From positions 1 to 64,000 of the forward strand of contig JAPTJF010000013.1 in the NCBI GenBank assembly GCA_029339195.1: a DNA stretch of 64,000 nucleotides, written 5' to 3'. The translations under genes were made by a program, and so were the position numbers. Source of the stretch: Micractinium sp. NFX-FRZ. Taxonomy: Eukaryota > Chlorophyta > Trebouxiophyceae > Chlorellales > Chlorellaceae. Numbering within the stretch: position 1 is the stretch's first letter; every line of letters begins with the position of its first letter. This document shows positions 24,113 through 35,957 of the stretch, piece after piece. The notes under the pieces were generated by a model. That model ran no database searches and was not told where the DNA came from. It saw nothing but the letters and a program-made list of their open reading frames with translations.

Positions 24113-27010
24113 TCATATCGCGTGCTGCACCGCGCTCACCATGCCGCTCAGCCTCATCAGCGCCTCCTGCGTGCGCAGCTCCTCTGCCACGCTGGCCGCC
24201 AGCTCCTGCAGCCGCTCAGCCACCTGATGCTCACCCGCCAGCGCGGGAGGCCGGCTGTTGAGCAGGCACTCTGCTAGCGCCAGCGCATGCCGCGAGGTGC
24301 CGGGCCTGCCCAGCTGCCGCCGCACGTGCTGCAGCACCGAGGCCACCAGCTCTGGCGGGGCCGCCACCAGCGTGGCCTCTAGGGCGCCGTGCAGCGCAAG
24401 CGCTTGCACCACTGCGTCCACCACCTGTAACAGGCAGGCACACCGAGTTGCAGCCAGGAGGGGAAGGCAGGGGGGAGGGGGTGGGCCAGGGCAGGGCTGC
24501 ACAGGACCGGGTGCATGGGCGTAAGCAGCAACCGTGTTTGTGTGCAGCCGGCCTTAAATGCAGCAGCATACAGAAGCATATACATGAATCGCATCAGAGT
24601 CAGCCATTGGTAGTGTAGTCCGCCTTCCGATACACCTCGAAGTCTGCACCTTGCCACCTTATTCAGCACAGGCAACGGACCACCCACCTCCCAGCGTTGC
24701 GTGCTCAGTGCCACCTCCAGTGCTTCTGTGAAACGGAACTTGAGCAGCAGCTCCTCATGCCGCGACACCCCCGCCTGCGGCCAGCAGTGGACAAGACATG
24801 ATGCGCAGGTCGAGCAAGCAGGAAGTCCTGCTTCGAGAGCGAGGCGCACGTGGCAGCTGTAGCTCACGCCGCATTGCTGAGCAGGGGCAGCAGCAGCCCC
24901 GCAGCCGCCTGTGCCCGGCACCCGCTACAGAGCAGCTGCATGGCACCTCGTCGGCGCACCTTCGGTTGGGCAAGGACTGCTGCATCGCCCTCCTGCGCTC
25001 CGACGGCAGCCCGCTTGGGCGCGGCGTAGTTTGAACGTGCGCCAACCACGCGCTGCGGCCGCCACCTGCAGGCCCGCAAGGCACAAGCCGGCAGCTCTGA
25101 GCTTGGCTGTGTGACGCTGGGAAGCACTGATGCAGCTGACTCATGCCTCCTGAATGTGCCCTAGGCAAGGAGTGTTCCTTCTTTCCAGCAGCAAAGTGTG
25201 CAGCCCACCTGAGCCGGGTTGGCTCTGCTGCCGCGACGCCCTGCCGCTTTCGTCGGTGCACAGACAGCGTGCCATCCGCCAGGCCCACCGCCAGCACGTC
25301 GGCAGCAGGGGAGGCAGCCAGCGACAGGATGGGCGCCGGGTACTTGTGCACCGTGAAGGGCCGGTACGTCGTGTCATCAATCACCTGCACCGCGGGGGGC
25401 AGCAGGTGTGCCGGTTGTCTCAAATGCACTTGTGCCCCAGCGGGCAGGTATACAAGCAAAGATCAGCCCAAAAGAAGTCTGCTGAGGAGCCCAGGAGTAC
25501 CGCAATCACCGCAAGCAAGGATCCAAATCTGAGCAGGCCCCAGTGCACACCTTGACGTGGCCATCCAGCCCCGCAGACATGATGTGTGGCCGGTCCCCTG
25601 CCATCGGCGCCACCAGCACACTGGTTGCCGTCTTCTGGTGCGCCGTGATGCGCTGCACCAGCTGGCCGCTGCCCAGCATCGACCAGATGCAGATGTCCGT
25701 GCCGCCAGCTGTCACCAGCATCGAGCCTGCAGCAGCAACGCGCACGGGCGGCAAGCAAGCGCAGAGCCCCGTCGTCAAGCTACACTACCGTGAAGACCAG
25801 AGGCAAGAGGCAGGCGTTCTACTGCCAACAAGGGCAGATGCCAGCTGTCAAGCAGGACACTGGTACAAGCATTGCGTGCCCCCCGCCCCACCTGCTGGGA
25901 AGAAGGCCACAGACTCAATGGGCGCGCCGTGGTCGACGCTGGCCAGGCAGCATAGCTGGCGTGTGTCCCACAGCTTGCAGATGTGGTCGTACCTGCAAGA
26001 GATAGATGCACATTTCTATTATATGATTTTAGTTTGCACAACAACCTTCTCATAACTAGATGTAGGTAAGACTTGTCCAGGATCATCTTGCCTGGCTTTG
26101 AGTCGGCCAGCCAGTTAGCCACACAAGCAAGCGAGCAAGCAAGCAAGCAACACCGCGGCAATATTGCGGCACGCACCCAGCCGTGGCCCACATGTCCGCG
26201 CTTGCTGAGCTTCTTGCAGCGGCCCGCACGTAATCGGTGTGCCCTCGGAAGGTGGAGACCTGCGGCCACAGCAAAAGGCCAGGAGCACATCACGCATGCA
26301 CGACGGGCGCTACTGCAGGGCACTGCGGCACAAATATGCCCTGCTGGCTGGGCAGCTCTGTGCCAGTCATCCCACAGCTGCTCCGTGCAGCAAGGCGCTC
26401 GTGCGTTCCAACCCTCTCCTTCTCAGGAACAGCACTCGCACCAGCACACTTGCGCCAGCACCAGCGTACCTGCTGCCCCGACGTGACATCCCAGAGCGCA
26501 ACAAGTGCATCGTCACCACCACTGAGCACGTGCAGCTGGTCGGATGCAAACCGGGCCACATGAACCGGTGCCTTGTGCCCCTTGAACTGCCGCAGCAGCG
26601 TGCGGCTGCCCGAATCAAACACCTGCAAGCGCCACGGCGCAGGCGGGCATGAAATTGGTGCGAGCGTGAGAGTCCTGGCATCACCAAGATGGCCACACCC
26701 AGCAAGTATCCCCTGCACCTGGTAGCAAGAGCGAGCCCTGCTCCTTACGCACCTGCACCACCGAGTCCTCTCCCCCTGCCACAATCAGTCGTCCATCCTC
26801 GCGAAAGCTGCCCCCATACGCTTTGTCTTTGAAACGTGTGAATTGGCGCTTGGCTGCTGATGTGGCACCATCGTAGACGTGCAGCCGAGTGCCGGCAGAC
26901 ACGCAGTAGTCGTGCGGCGCGGCAGCGCAAAAGTCAATGCTGCTCGCCGCCCCCAGGAGCTGCGCGCCCTGCTGCTTGAAATGCCAGCTGGGGGCCTCCT
27001 GGGCCGGCAT
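24113..27010 (-). CDS. UTP15: U3 snoRNA-associated protein UTP15 (WD40)
   Basis: Nucleolar WD-repeat protein of the t-UTP/UTP-A part of the SSU processome, needed for pre-18S rRNA processing and rDNA transcription. About ten exons. The N-terminal segment reads WHFKQQGAQLLGAASSIDF, then DYCVSAGTRLHVYDG. Successive WD blades follow: RFKDKAYGGSFREDGRLIVA, LRQFKGHKAPVHVARF, STFRGHTDYVRAAA, LASVDHGAPIESVAFFPAG, QRITAHQKTATSVLV. The C-terminal UTP15 domain has EELLLKFRFTEALEVALS, VVDAVVQALALHGALEATLV and ends EALMRLSGMVSAVQHAI. The stop TGA is at 24113-24115. The start at 27010 (MPAQEAPS) is conservative; homologues have more N-terminal residues and the frame is open upstream to a Met at 27196. Confidence 0.9.
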
Positions 27011-27625
27011 GCTTGGCAAGCGCCTTGGCGCAGCGGCGACAGCGGCAGTGGCAGCGGCGGCGCAGTGGCGGCGCCGGTGGCAGCGGACTGTCGCGGTCGA
27101 GCTACGTGCGCTCTTCTTTAGACGAAGTATTGTATGCGGGTGCCTGCAACATAGAGTAGAGGCCTCATTCGGTGCGGCACTGGCATTGCACACCATGCAT
27201 GGCGCAAAGCTTCTCTGTGCGGCGACGCCTTCCCACCTGAGTGCCTCTTACAGCCCGGATATGAGTGCTTCGCGTGCACCCCTGTTAGAAACTCCTCGGA
27301 CTCGTCCATGCTGCGCGGAATGCTCAGCACGCGCCTCTCGGTGACTTCTGAGCTGAACTAGCCTGAGCAGTGACATCGGATCAGTGGTGCGGGGTTCCTT
27401 CTTGCTCTACGGATTGACTGTGTTCAGAAGAGGGCCAGCAATCACCTTTTCGCATCCCCAGCCCCTAGCGGAGTGAGATGGAGAAGGTAAGATCTGTGGC
27501 CTGATTTGAGGCGCTGGGCCACCCCGGCGACGGCCCCCATCCTGCCCCGCCTTCCCGCCACTGCGCGCCCGCCGCTCCCGCCTACTCGTCCGCCCGCTCC
27601 TGCCCACCCCTCCCCGCGCCCCGCC
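27011..27625. promoter_or_regulatory. Divergent promoter region, UTP15 / CDKA
   Basis: 615 bases between head-to-head genes for ribosome biogenesis and cell-cycle entry. Part of it may be coding 5' sequence of UTP15. No TATA box or conserved element was recognised. Confidence 0.5.
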
Positions 27626-30551
27626 ATGCAGTACGTCACACTCGGGCGCATAGGAGAGGGCACGTAAGTTTTGCGTGGTATATGCTAGCATGGGATATGT
27701 GCGCAGTGCAATGCTGCAGGCATAGTCGGTTGCCTTGCCGGCTCCCCTACCTTTCGGCGTGCTTGCAACGCCGCGCGCCCTCCTGATGCCTCCTGCAGCT
27801 ATGGTGTGGTGTTCAAAGCCAAGGACAAGGACACGCAGCGGGTGCTGGCGCTGAAGCAGATCAGGTAAGGCTGGGCAGGACTGCCAGGGAGGGCTGCGGG
27901 CGCGCTGCTGCGGCAGTGCATCGCAAGCAGGTGCAAGTGCCCATTGCCCTCCCGGCAACCCACGGCCGCCTGCAGGCTGGAGCAGGAGGAGGAGGGCGTG
28001 CCCTCCACAGCCATCAGGGAGATCTCGCTGCTCAAAGAGCTCAATCATGAGAACATTGTGTGGTAAGAGCATGGGGGCGTGCCCGCACAAGCGTGCCCTG
28101 CTTGCCCTGCGCTGCTCTGCTCTGCACACCGCCGTCACCCTCGCCCTGCCTACGCCCTCGCTGACCTTCCTGCAACGCGCCTCCGCCCCACCTGTCGGGG
28201 CGTGCCTCTGCCCTCTGCTCCCGCCTCTACATCACATTGAGCCTGGAGGGTGTGATGCAGGAGCACCGCAATCTGTGACTGTTATCTCGTCAACCATACC
28301 ATTTACGCTTGAACTTAGCTTGCAAACATTCTCCGTTGCTATGGCAGGCCATGCAGGTTGTACGCGGAGGAACATGCTAGACTTGAACACATACTCCCTC
28401 AAGCTGTGCCTGCCCCAAGTCACTGGTCTAGACCACTTCGCAGCTTGGAAAGAGTTGTATTTGGAGCGCAAACTGCATTTGCCCTTACCGTACTACGACT
28501 CGATGGCTGATGCTCCCCATGCAGCCTGGAGGACGCTGTTGGCACTAGCGGCGACCGGGTAGCTAGCAAACCTGTGTACAAGAAAAGCTGTCCCTGCCCC
28601 AAATTTCTGGTCCAGACCACTTCCGAGCTGTTGGCCCCAATGCAGCTTGGAGGACGTTGTGCACGAGGACCGCAAGCTGTACCTTGTGTTTGAGTTCCTG
28701 GATGTCGACCTGAAGAAGCACATGGACTCGCACCCGCAGATGTACCGTGACCCAGCAGTCGTCAAGGTGGGCATGACTCAAACTCTGATTTTTACTCAAC
28801 AAATTGTATTTTGATGCAGCAGGCGGCAGCTAGCGGCGGCGGCGGGGGTGGGCCAGCAGAGCCTCACTTGGGAGAAGACACAATGGATGAGTCGGAAGGG
28901 GGAAGGGGAGGTGTCACACTTTCGCATGTCACGTATTGAACACACTAAATGTGGTTCGTAAACATCAAAGAACATTTGCACTTCAGCACCAGTAGCACTG
29001 TGTCAGGGGAGGGGTTGGGCGCGGTGACGGGTGCTGGGCAGACAGCCTGGTGCACGGGGCCACGTGCGCGCAAGAGTCCATCGTGCCTGCCATCCGTCTT
29101 TGCAAGGCTTTTGTAAATGCCGCTCAGCCTACACCTGCCCACCACTGACCTTGCCCACCTGGCTTGCCTGCACTGCCCTGCAGCGCTTCCTGTATCAAAT
29201 GCTGCAAGGCATCGCGTATTGCCACTCGCACCGGTGCGCACGTCTCGCCTGTTGCCAGCCGCCTTGCGTTGGGCTGCACAAGGTGACCAATGGGGCTGCA
29301 TGCTCCACTGTTACCGGTGCGCACCCCCCACCTGCATCCACTCCGCCTGTGCCTCCCAACCTGATTGCACCCACCGTCGCCTGCACCTGCAGCATACTGC
29401 ACCGTGACATGAAGCCCCAGAACCTGCTCATCGACCGGGCCACCAACACAATGAAGCTGGCGGACTTTGGGCTGGCACGCGCGTTTGGCATCCCCGTGCG
29501 GCAGTACACACACGAGGTATGGCAGTAAACGATCACTGCGCTGCTCAGCTCCGCAGCACCACTGCCTCTTTTCACAAGCTGTGCTCTAAGTGCCGACCTG
29601 CATTTGCACTTGAGTAGTCTGAGTAGTAATCGGTTGGGATGCCCGATCGTCTTGAAATGGGCCGCTTTAGTCGTCGCTGTACAAGAGTATGCTGGCTGAA
29701 GGCGCTTTGTTCCACTTGAGTGCCCATGCAGTGTGGTGCGCAGCGCACTCTGTGATGCCCCTCCTTGCATCATGTACCCCGTTCACCTCAATGCTGGCTG
29801 CCTTGCATGATTTACCCGTTTCTCCGGCATGCAGGTGATCACCCTGTGGTACCGCGCCCCCGAGATCCTGCTGGGCATCAAGCACTACTCCACCCCAGTA
29901 GACCTGTGGAGCATTGGCTGCATCTTTGCAGAGATGGTCAACCAGAAGCCGCTGTTCCCAGGGGACTCGGTGGGTTGAGCATGGCTCGCACCTGTTGCTG
30001 GAATGGTGTGGTGTGTTGGCGGTGCTGGCAGCGCACGCGGGGTGTGCTGTTTCTGCGTGTGCAGCCCGGCTTCCTGCCCACGGGCACGAGCATTCAACTT
30101 GCGCTGCATGCTGTCGATCGTGAAGCACAGCCATGCATGCATGCTGCAGGAGATTGACGAGCTGTACAAGATCTTCCAGGTGCTGGGCACGCCCTTGGAG
30201 GCCAACTGGCCCGGCGTGTCGCAGCTGCCAGACTACAAGGTGGGTTGAAGAAGAAGTTTCGCGGTAATCAGTCAACACTGGTTCTTAGCAATGCAGCTTC
30301 ACTAGTGTCTAGCAATGGGACATATTGCTGAGGCCTCCCAGTAACCTCATGCTGCTTTGTTGTGCTGTGATGCCATCGTTGGCCTGCTGCAGGACTGCTT
30401 CCCGCAGTGGCGGCCGCGCGACCTGCAAACGGTGGTGCCTGCGCTGGACCCGCTGGGTGTAGATCTGCTGGCGCGGCTACTGCAGTACAACCCATCAGAC
30501 CGCATCACCGCGCGGGCCGCGCTGCAGCACCCCTACTTCCACACCCTGTGA
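27626..30551 (+). CDS. CDKA: A-type cyclin-dependent kinase (PSTAIRE, CDC2/CDKA)
   Basis: Ser/Thr kinase that with cyclins drives the cell cycle. Nine exons give about 300 residues, the length of a minimal CDK. Seen in order: [20 protein letters not shown] (glycine loop with the inhibitory Thr-Tyr pair), LALKQI (catalytic Lys), [19 protein letters not shown] (cyclin-binding PSTAIRE helix), [10 protein letters not shown] (catalytic loop, Met where Leu is usual), [19 protein letters not shown] (activation loop with its phospho-Thr), [25 protein letters not shown] and the C-lobe ending HPYFHTL. After NIV the splice creates a Cys (NIVCLEDV) where most CDKs have Arg, Lys or Ser. Start 27626, stop TGA ending at 30551. 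The intron before the LEDVV exon holds two diverged copies of that exon start. Confidence 0.96.
28242..28285 (+). repeat. Decoy exon copy 1 in a CDKA intron
   Basis: After ...ATTGAG, bases from 28242 read CCTGGAGGGTGTGATGCAGG then AGCACCGCAATCTGTGA. This is a diverged copy of the authentic exon start at 28646 (CTTGGAGGACGTTGTGCACG). In the frame of the true exon it would read [11 protein letters not shown] and then stop. Confidence 0.75.
28404..28700 (+). repeat. Decoy exon copy 2 next to the true CDKA exon 4
   Basis: The block CTGTGCCTGCCCCAAGTCAC at 28404, with GGTCTAGACCACTTC downstream, recurs at 28588 before the true exon. A second exon-like start lies at 28525 after ATGCAG (CCTGGAGGACGCTGTTGGCA), followed by CGACCGG|GTAGCT, a possible donor. 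The authentic exon starts at 28646. The second copy is about 63 bases shorter between these landmarks. Confidence 0.8.
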
Positions 30552-30860
30552 TGTACCACGTGATGTACAACAGAAATTCAACCAGGCGCGAGCGGACGCT
30601 ATCCCGACCTCTATTTTTGATAGGAAACAGAACGCCCGCCCGCCCTTGTGTGTAACGCCTCCTAAGCCAGCTGAAATCAAAGTCAAGTTGCGCCCCTGGT
30701 GTCGAGGTCGAGGTCGAGAGTCCAACTCCCCAGCAAGCCCCGCATTTGCTTTCCGCCTGGGAACTGTCAAGCTTACAGGTGTCCAGCTCACAAGCATTCC
30801 ACTCTCCCCAGGGGGTGCCTTGCTAGGCTGAGTTGGGCACTGTGAGGACAAGTTCGGTCG
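30552..30860. other. Convergent intergenic with CDKA and PP2A-A poly(A) signals
   Basis: Plus-strand TGTAA at 30651-30655 for CDKA, minus-strand TGTAA (TTACA 30773-30777) for PP2A-A. Nothing else seen. Confidence 0.6.
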
Positions 30861-33800
30861 CTACTGTGCACACGCTGCCGCAGCCGCGGTCGCATAAAAG
30901 CGGACATCTGCGTCGCCGTCGGCGCACAGCTCCGCCAGGCAGGGCTTGATGGTGTGCTGTGCCGTTGTTGTTTCCAAGAAGTCTGAAATCACCTTCAGTA
31001 CTTTGGCCACGTTGAATTTGACGTTGGGCACGGGATCCTGCGCAGACAAGCAGAAATGGGTGGCAGGTTGTATGGTGGTGACACGGCAAGATTGATGAGA
31101 TCCAAGTGGCACACGCATACACCTCCAACCAAACAAACGCACATTACAACACTCTGCATGCTCCTTCACCCAACCATGTACCAAGCTAGCATGCACATGT
31201 CCTGACTGCTTGTGCACTGCAAGTACTGCCTGTTTTTTTTGTCGCCAGTTGCTCCTCCCCGTCAAAATGTCCGCACCTTGGAGCAGGCAACCACGGCGGG
31301 CAGCATGCTCATCTGCAGCACCTCCTTGTGCACCAGCCCCGCCAGCGCGCCAATGGCGCTCAGCACCGTCATGCGGTGCAGATAGTTGTCGCTGCTCACC
31401 AGGGAGAGCACCTGCGCAGTTTGGTATTCATAATAAGTGGGTGACAACATGTGCAGGCAGGGCTGGGATGCTGGGAATAGGCCCTGCCATCCTTCCATCA
31501 GAATTTCGGCATCACTTTGCAATTTGTACAACACATTTTACCACCGCTTGACACCACCCCAGCCTGCAAAGCATGTTTGGGCCTGGGCAGGATGCGCATT
31601 GGATGCATGCCGAAAGCATGCACATTCACCTGCGGCACAATGTGTTCGCGCGCCCAGTCTGGCCCAAACTCCTTGGCCACTGCTTGCAGGACCTTGATGG
31701 CCGCCTCGCGAATGCTATACACGGAGTCCTGCAACGCAACGTGTGCAGACCCAAGATTGGTGAAACTCTGTTTGGATCACAATGCCAGGACAAGACATTC
31801 TGGCCGCTGGCAGTACCAGGCACCGTGGCAAATCAGTTGTGCAGCCGACTACAGCAGCGTGCTCACCTGCAGCCACAGCATGCACTGCTTGCCCAGCTTC
31901 TGTTGGAACAGCTCGGCTCCCAGCTGCAAACAGGGGAGTGATGCACACTTGTACGTCATTATTAGTAATGTAGGAGACCTCTACCTGAATGCATGGACCA
32001 AGGTGCTGTGGAACACACAAAACACTCTATTCAGCTGCAGGCCCCACCTGTGTTGCCAGCATGGGCGTGTGCTCGATGATGGCTTGTCGCACGCGCCAGT
32101 GCTTGTCCGTGGCCAGGTCCTCTACCGCGGGCAGCAGGGTCTGTGCCAGCAGCTCGATGCCAATCACCTGCACAACAGCATGACTTGTGGTGTTCACCAA
32201 CACGCCACCGCGGCATTGTTTTTCCACCAACCTGTCCTTGAGGCCACCTAAAGAGAACTGTCCACTGCTTAGGACAGTGACGCATTGCTGCCATGTTGTG
32301 CACACACCCAAGCGCACCTGGTTGACTGCCTGCAGCTTGCCGATGATGGCGAGCCGCACGTCTGGCCAGTCGTCCTTCAGCAAACTGAGGAACAGCGGCA
32401 GCAGCTGCTCCACAGTGTCTCCCTGCAGGCAAATCAGAGGCAGGCGAATGCACGGTGGACGACATACACAATGCAGGCTGGGATCCAGAAGCCAGGGACA
32501 AACTTGCCTGCTGCATTCTTAACCAAGTGTTGAAGCTTGCGAGACTCTGCTGGCTAAATTCAACTAGGTTCAAGCAGAGGCAGGTGCACACACATGTGCG
32601 GTGATTGTGGTCGCACCTTGCCCAGTATGGGCGCCAGCTCCATCACCACAGTGGCCAGCGCGGAGCGCACCAGCTGGTTGGCATCGCTGCCAATCTCCTT
32701 GACGCGCGGCAGCAGCTGCATAGGGCATCCCGCAGTTGATGCCAGCCATTCAGTAGGGGTGACCCTCGTAGTGAACGGTGTGAAAATTTGCAAGCAACCA
32801 GTGACCACAGACAGGTGCAGTTGTAAATTTTGAACATAAGCAGTGTCCCCACACAACCCAGCCTCAACTGTGCACACACGTGCGCGCACCTGCATTGTGA
32901 CATCTGACACCGGAATCAGCCGGGCAAAGGCCGACAGCTTGCTCGTTGCCGCTGTGCGCACCTCAGGCTCGTTGTCTCTGCAAGGAAAATATCCATTCCG
33001 TATCCTTTTCAAGAACAGGAACGCCACGAGTTCAACAAGGGCAAGCAACATTGTGCGGCAGGCACAAACTGCGCTGTCTCACCTGAGCAGCTGCAGGTAC
33101 AGCGGCAGCAGCTCCGAGCTGGCCGTGTCGGCACCCAGCGCTTCTGCTAGCGCTGGTAGCTGCAACCAGGCGGAGTAGCACAGTTAAAACACATAGTACA
33201 TAGTGAGTACACCACAGGCCAAGTTATGCACTCAGCATAGCAGCATGATTGAGGCTAACTCACTGCTCACTGCTAACAGCATGGGACGCACAGAGTCAAA
33301 TCGCAACATGGACTGACTGCAACTGTTGGCTCTGCGGCCATGCCCCTGCAGACCTGCTGCACAGCGTTGTACCGCACACGCCACGACTTGTCCTGCGAGC
33401 ACTGCACCACGGCCGGCATGACCGACGTCGCCACCTCCTCGCGCGACAGCACCTTGGCCAGCGCACCCGCCGCCTCCACTGCACACAAGCAGGAAAGGGC
33501 AGGAGAGAAGCGCGAGCCACCCGGATCAGTACTGCTGGCAACCCACCAGGATGGCGACTTGCCCAGCAGCTCTGTTCTGCGCCAAAAGATGCAGAACCTT
33601 TAGCTCCCCATCCTTTTCCTGCGCCTGCTCTACCATCCCACACACTTGCCATGCATTGAGCACCTGCAATGAGCCGCACGCTGTCCTGGTCGTCCTGGGT
33701 GAGATCCACAAAGGCCGGCAGGATGTCCTCCCTGATGTGCTGCGCCTCCAACGTCTCTGCAAACGGCGCCAGCGCCTGCAGGGGCCGTAGTGGGCACAGT

Positions 33801-35171
33801 TCTCCACTGCTCAGATGCCGTGCGTGCGTGCTTGCAGGGCAGCATGGCAGGGCAACGGGCAGGAAGTGCGGTGCCTGCGCCATGCTAGAAACATTGCAAC
33901 AAGCAAGGTCTGCGCTCGACAGCTGACAGCGCCTCCCACCTGTGCAGAGGCACGCCGAACCATGGGGGTCTCATCATGGCACAGCTTGAGGAAGGCTGCA
34001 CGCAGCTCCACTCGGCTGTGCTCCTGCAAGAGCAGCACCCAGATGATGCGTTGAGCTACACCCACCCCCCAGCCGCACCCCAGATCAAAGCAGTATGCGC
34101 AGCGCAGGGCCAGGCAGCGCGTAACACACCCAGCCAGCAAGGTGGGTGGGCGGGCAGGCAGGCAGGCGAGCAGGCAGGCAGGCACACGCACCGGTGCAGG
34201 CGGGTAGGCGGTGGAAAACAGCTTGCAGGCGGACACACGTGCCGGCCACTCCCTGCTCGCCAGCCTCTGCGGGGCGGGGCATGGCGGCGAGGTGGGCGGG
34301 CAAGCGAGACGGGAGGTGTTGTGTCACCGACGGGCAGATGCAGACAGACCCGCTCCGTTCATCCTTGAAAACCTGTTCACCACCACTGTCGGTGCAACAG
34401 CAGCCTGTCAGCTCTGTGCCCTGCCCGCAGCCGTGCCTGACCCCACCATGCCCGCCTGCCTGCCTGCCCTGCCCTGGCCCTGCCCACCCGCGCTGGCTGT
34501 CCTGCCAGCGGGCCCTGCTCCACCCCGGCCGACCGCCCTGCTGCACTGCACCCAAGTGTGACCCACCTGGAGCAGCGGCAGCAGGTGCTCCTGCACGTTG
34601 GGTGCTGGCATGAGCGCGGTGACGCTGCAGATGGAGGCCACTGCGCGCTCCCTCACCACCGTCTCATCGACCGTGGCCAGAGACTCCAGGGGCGGCAGCA
34701 GGAAGTGGGCGTGCTGCGCACCGCCCACAAGAGGCACAAACTCCCCCAGCTCCTCAGCCAGCGCCAGCAGGATTTCATCCTCGTCATCCACGCTCTCATT
34801 CACAAAGGGGATCAGCTCACGCCGCGTGCGCTCCTCGCCTGGGGGGCAAGGGGCGCAGGCGGTGTGCCCGGCGATTGAGGCAGCGGGGTGGCAGGGTTGG
34901 GCGGGGCAGAGACGGTGGTCGCCCAAGTGGGCATGCAGGCCCTGGTAAGAAAATAGTTTGAGAGACGATTCCCGCCTGCCCGCAAGCCTGCCTGCCGTAT
35001 GGCCGATGACAGCCCTTGCGGCCGGGCCAGCTGCCCTACGGAAATTCACTACTCACCCAGTGCAAGGGCGATGGTGGACAGCTTCTTAACCGAGGCCAGG
35101 CGCTGAGCAGCATCTTGTGACCGCAGTGAGTCGATCAGCAGCGCGATGGGTGCAAGCGTGGAGTCCTCCAT
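30861..35171 (-). CDS. PP2AA: Protein phosphatase 2A scaffold subunit A (HEAT repeats)
   Basis: Scaffold on which the PP2A catalytic and regulatory B subunits assemble. About fourteen exons give close to 590 residues, all built of HEAT repeats. The N-terminus is MEDSTLAPIALLIDSLRSQD, then QRLASVKKLSTIALALGEER. Later repeats include DEILLALAEELGEFVPLVGG, HIREDILPAFVDLTQDDQDS, QDKSWRVRYNAVQQ, LLRDNEPEVRTAATSKL, SLLKDDWPDVRLAIIGKLQA, KHWRVRQAIIEHTPMLA and DPVPNVKFNVAKVLKVI. The repeat register is that of the PP2A 65-kDa subunit and no repeat appears lost. Start codon at 35169-35171; stop TAG at 30861-30863. Upstream sequence in the same frame follows a likely 5'-UTR intron and is not counted. 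Confidence 0.95.
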
Positions 35172-35957
35172 GCTCCCCTGCTGGGGCAAGCGAGCGCAGG
35201 TTGGCAGCAGGGCGGCGGCAGGTTTGCAGCCGGGCGGCGGCGGGTGGCAGGCGGGCAAGTTGGTCCTGGCTGGCGCAGGCGTTCCCCTCGGCCCGATGAA
35301 CTTCCCAGCTGCACGCTGTGCGACAACCATGCCAGTAATGGCACCGGGGCAGGGCACTGGAGCGGGAACAGCTGTTTCAGGATGGAAATGTGCACTCACC
35401 CCTCGGTGTGAGCGCTTCCCGCTGCCACTCGCGGCACCTGCTTGACCCTTGCTTCTTGCGCAAACTCCCGCGGGTCGTCGTTGTGCCCCAGGCCGACCCT
35501 TCGACACTTCGACTCGTGCTCGTTACCCTTTGGAGCGCCAAGTCAAGCCCTGATTCAAGGCGTCGGCCCTGATCGATTCAGTTTCGAGCCGAGGGAAAAC
35601 TCACAGCATGGCGCCGCATGGCGCCGGGCTGCCTTTGCTGCTGCCGGCTGCTGGTTGTAATCTGATCAGAGCGGCGCATTCGATCACCGGCGCAGCCACA
35701 ATTCAGGGTGGCTGGAGGTTGCCAGAACCGGGTGTTTCCGCCAGTGCTGTGCTTCTGGTGGTGCTGCTTGTGGTGGCGAAGCGGCACGGAAATACTAGGG
35801 GTGCAGCCTACGCTGCAACGCCGTGGCAGGGTTCCTGCGGGCTGAGCAACCAGCTGCTGCCAGTGGCGTCCTCTGCCCGCTGTTCGCCGCCCTGCAGTGC
35901 CGCGCTCTGCGGTCCCCCTCCACCCCTTCCACCCATTGTGGCTAACGGCCAGTCATA
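35172..35957. promoter_or_regulatory. Divergent promoter region, PP2A-A / CUL4
   Basis: 786 bases between head-to-head start codons. No recognisable coding segment; no element identified beyond the expected 5' UTRs. Confidence 0.5.

Noticed and set aside
29228..29325. Second ACCGGTGCGCAC-type donor downstream of the CDKA CHSHR exon
   Set aside because: Only about 11 matching bases; may be a small duplication but cannot be told from chance.
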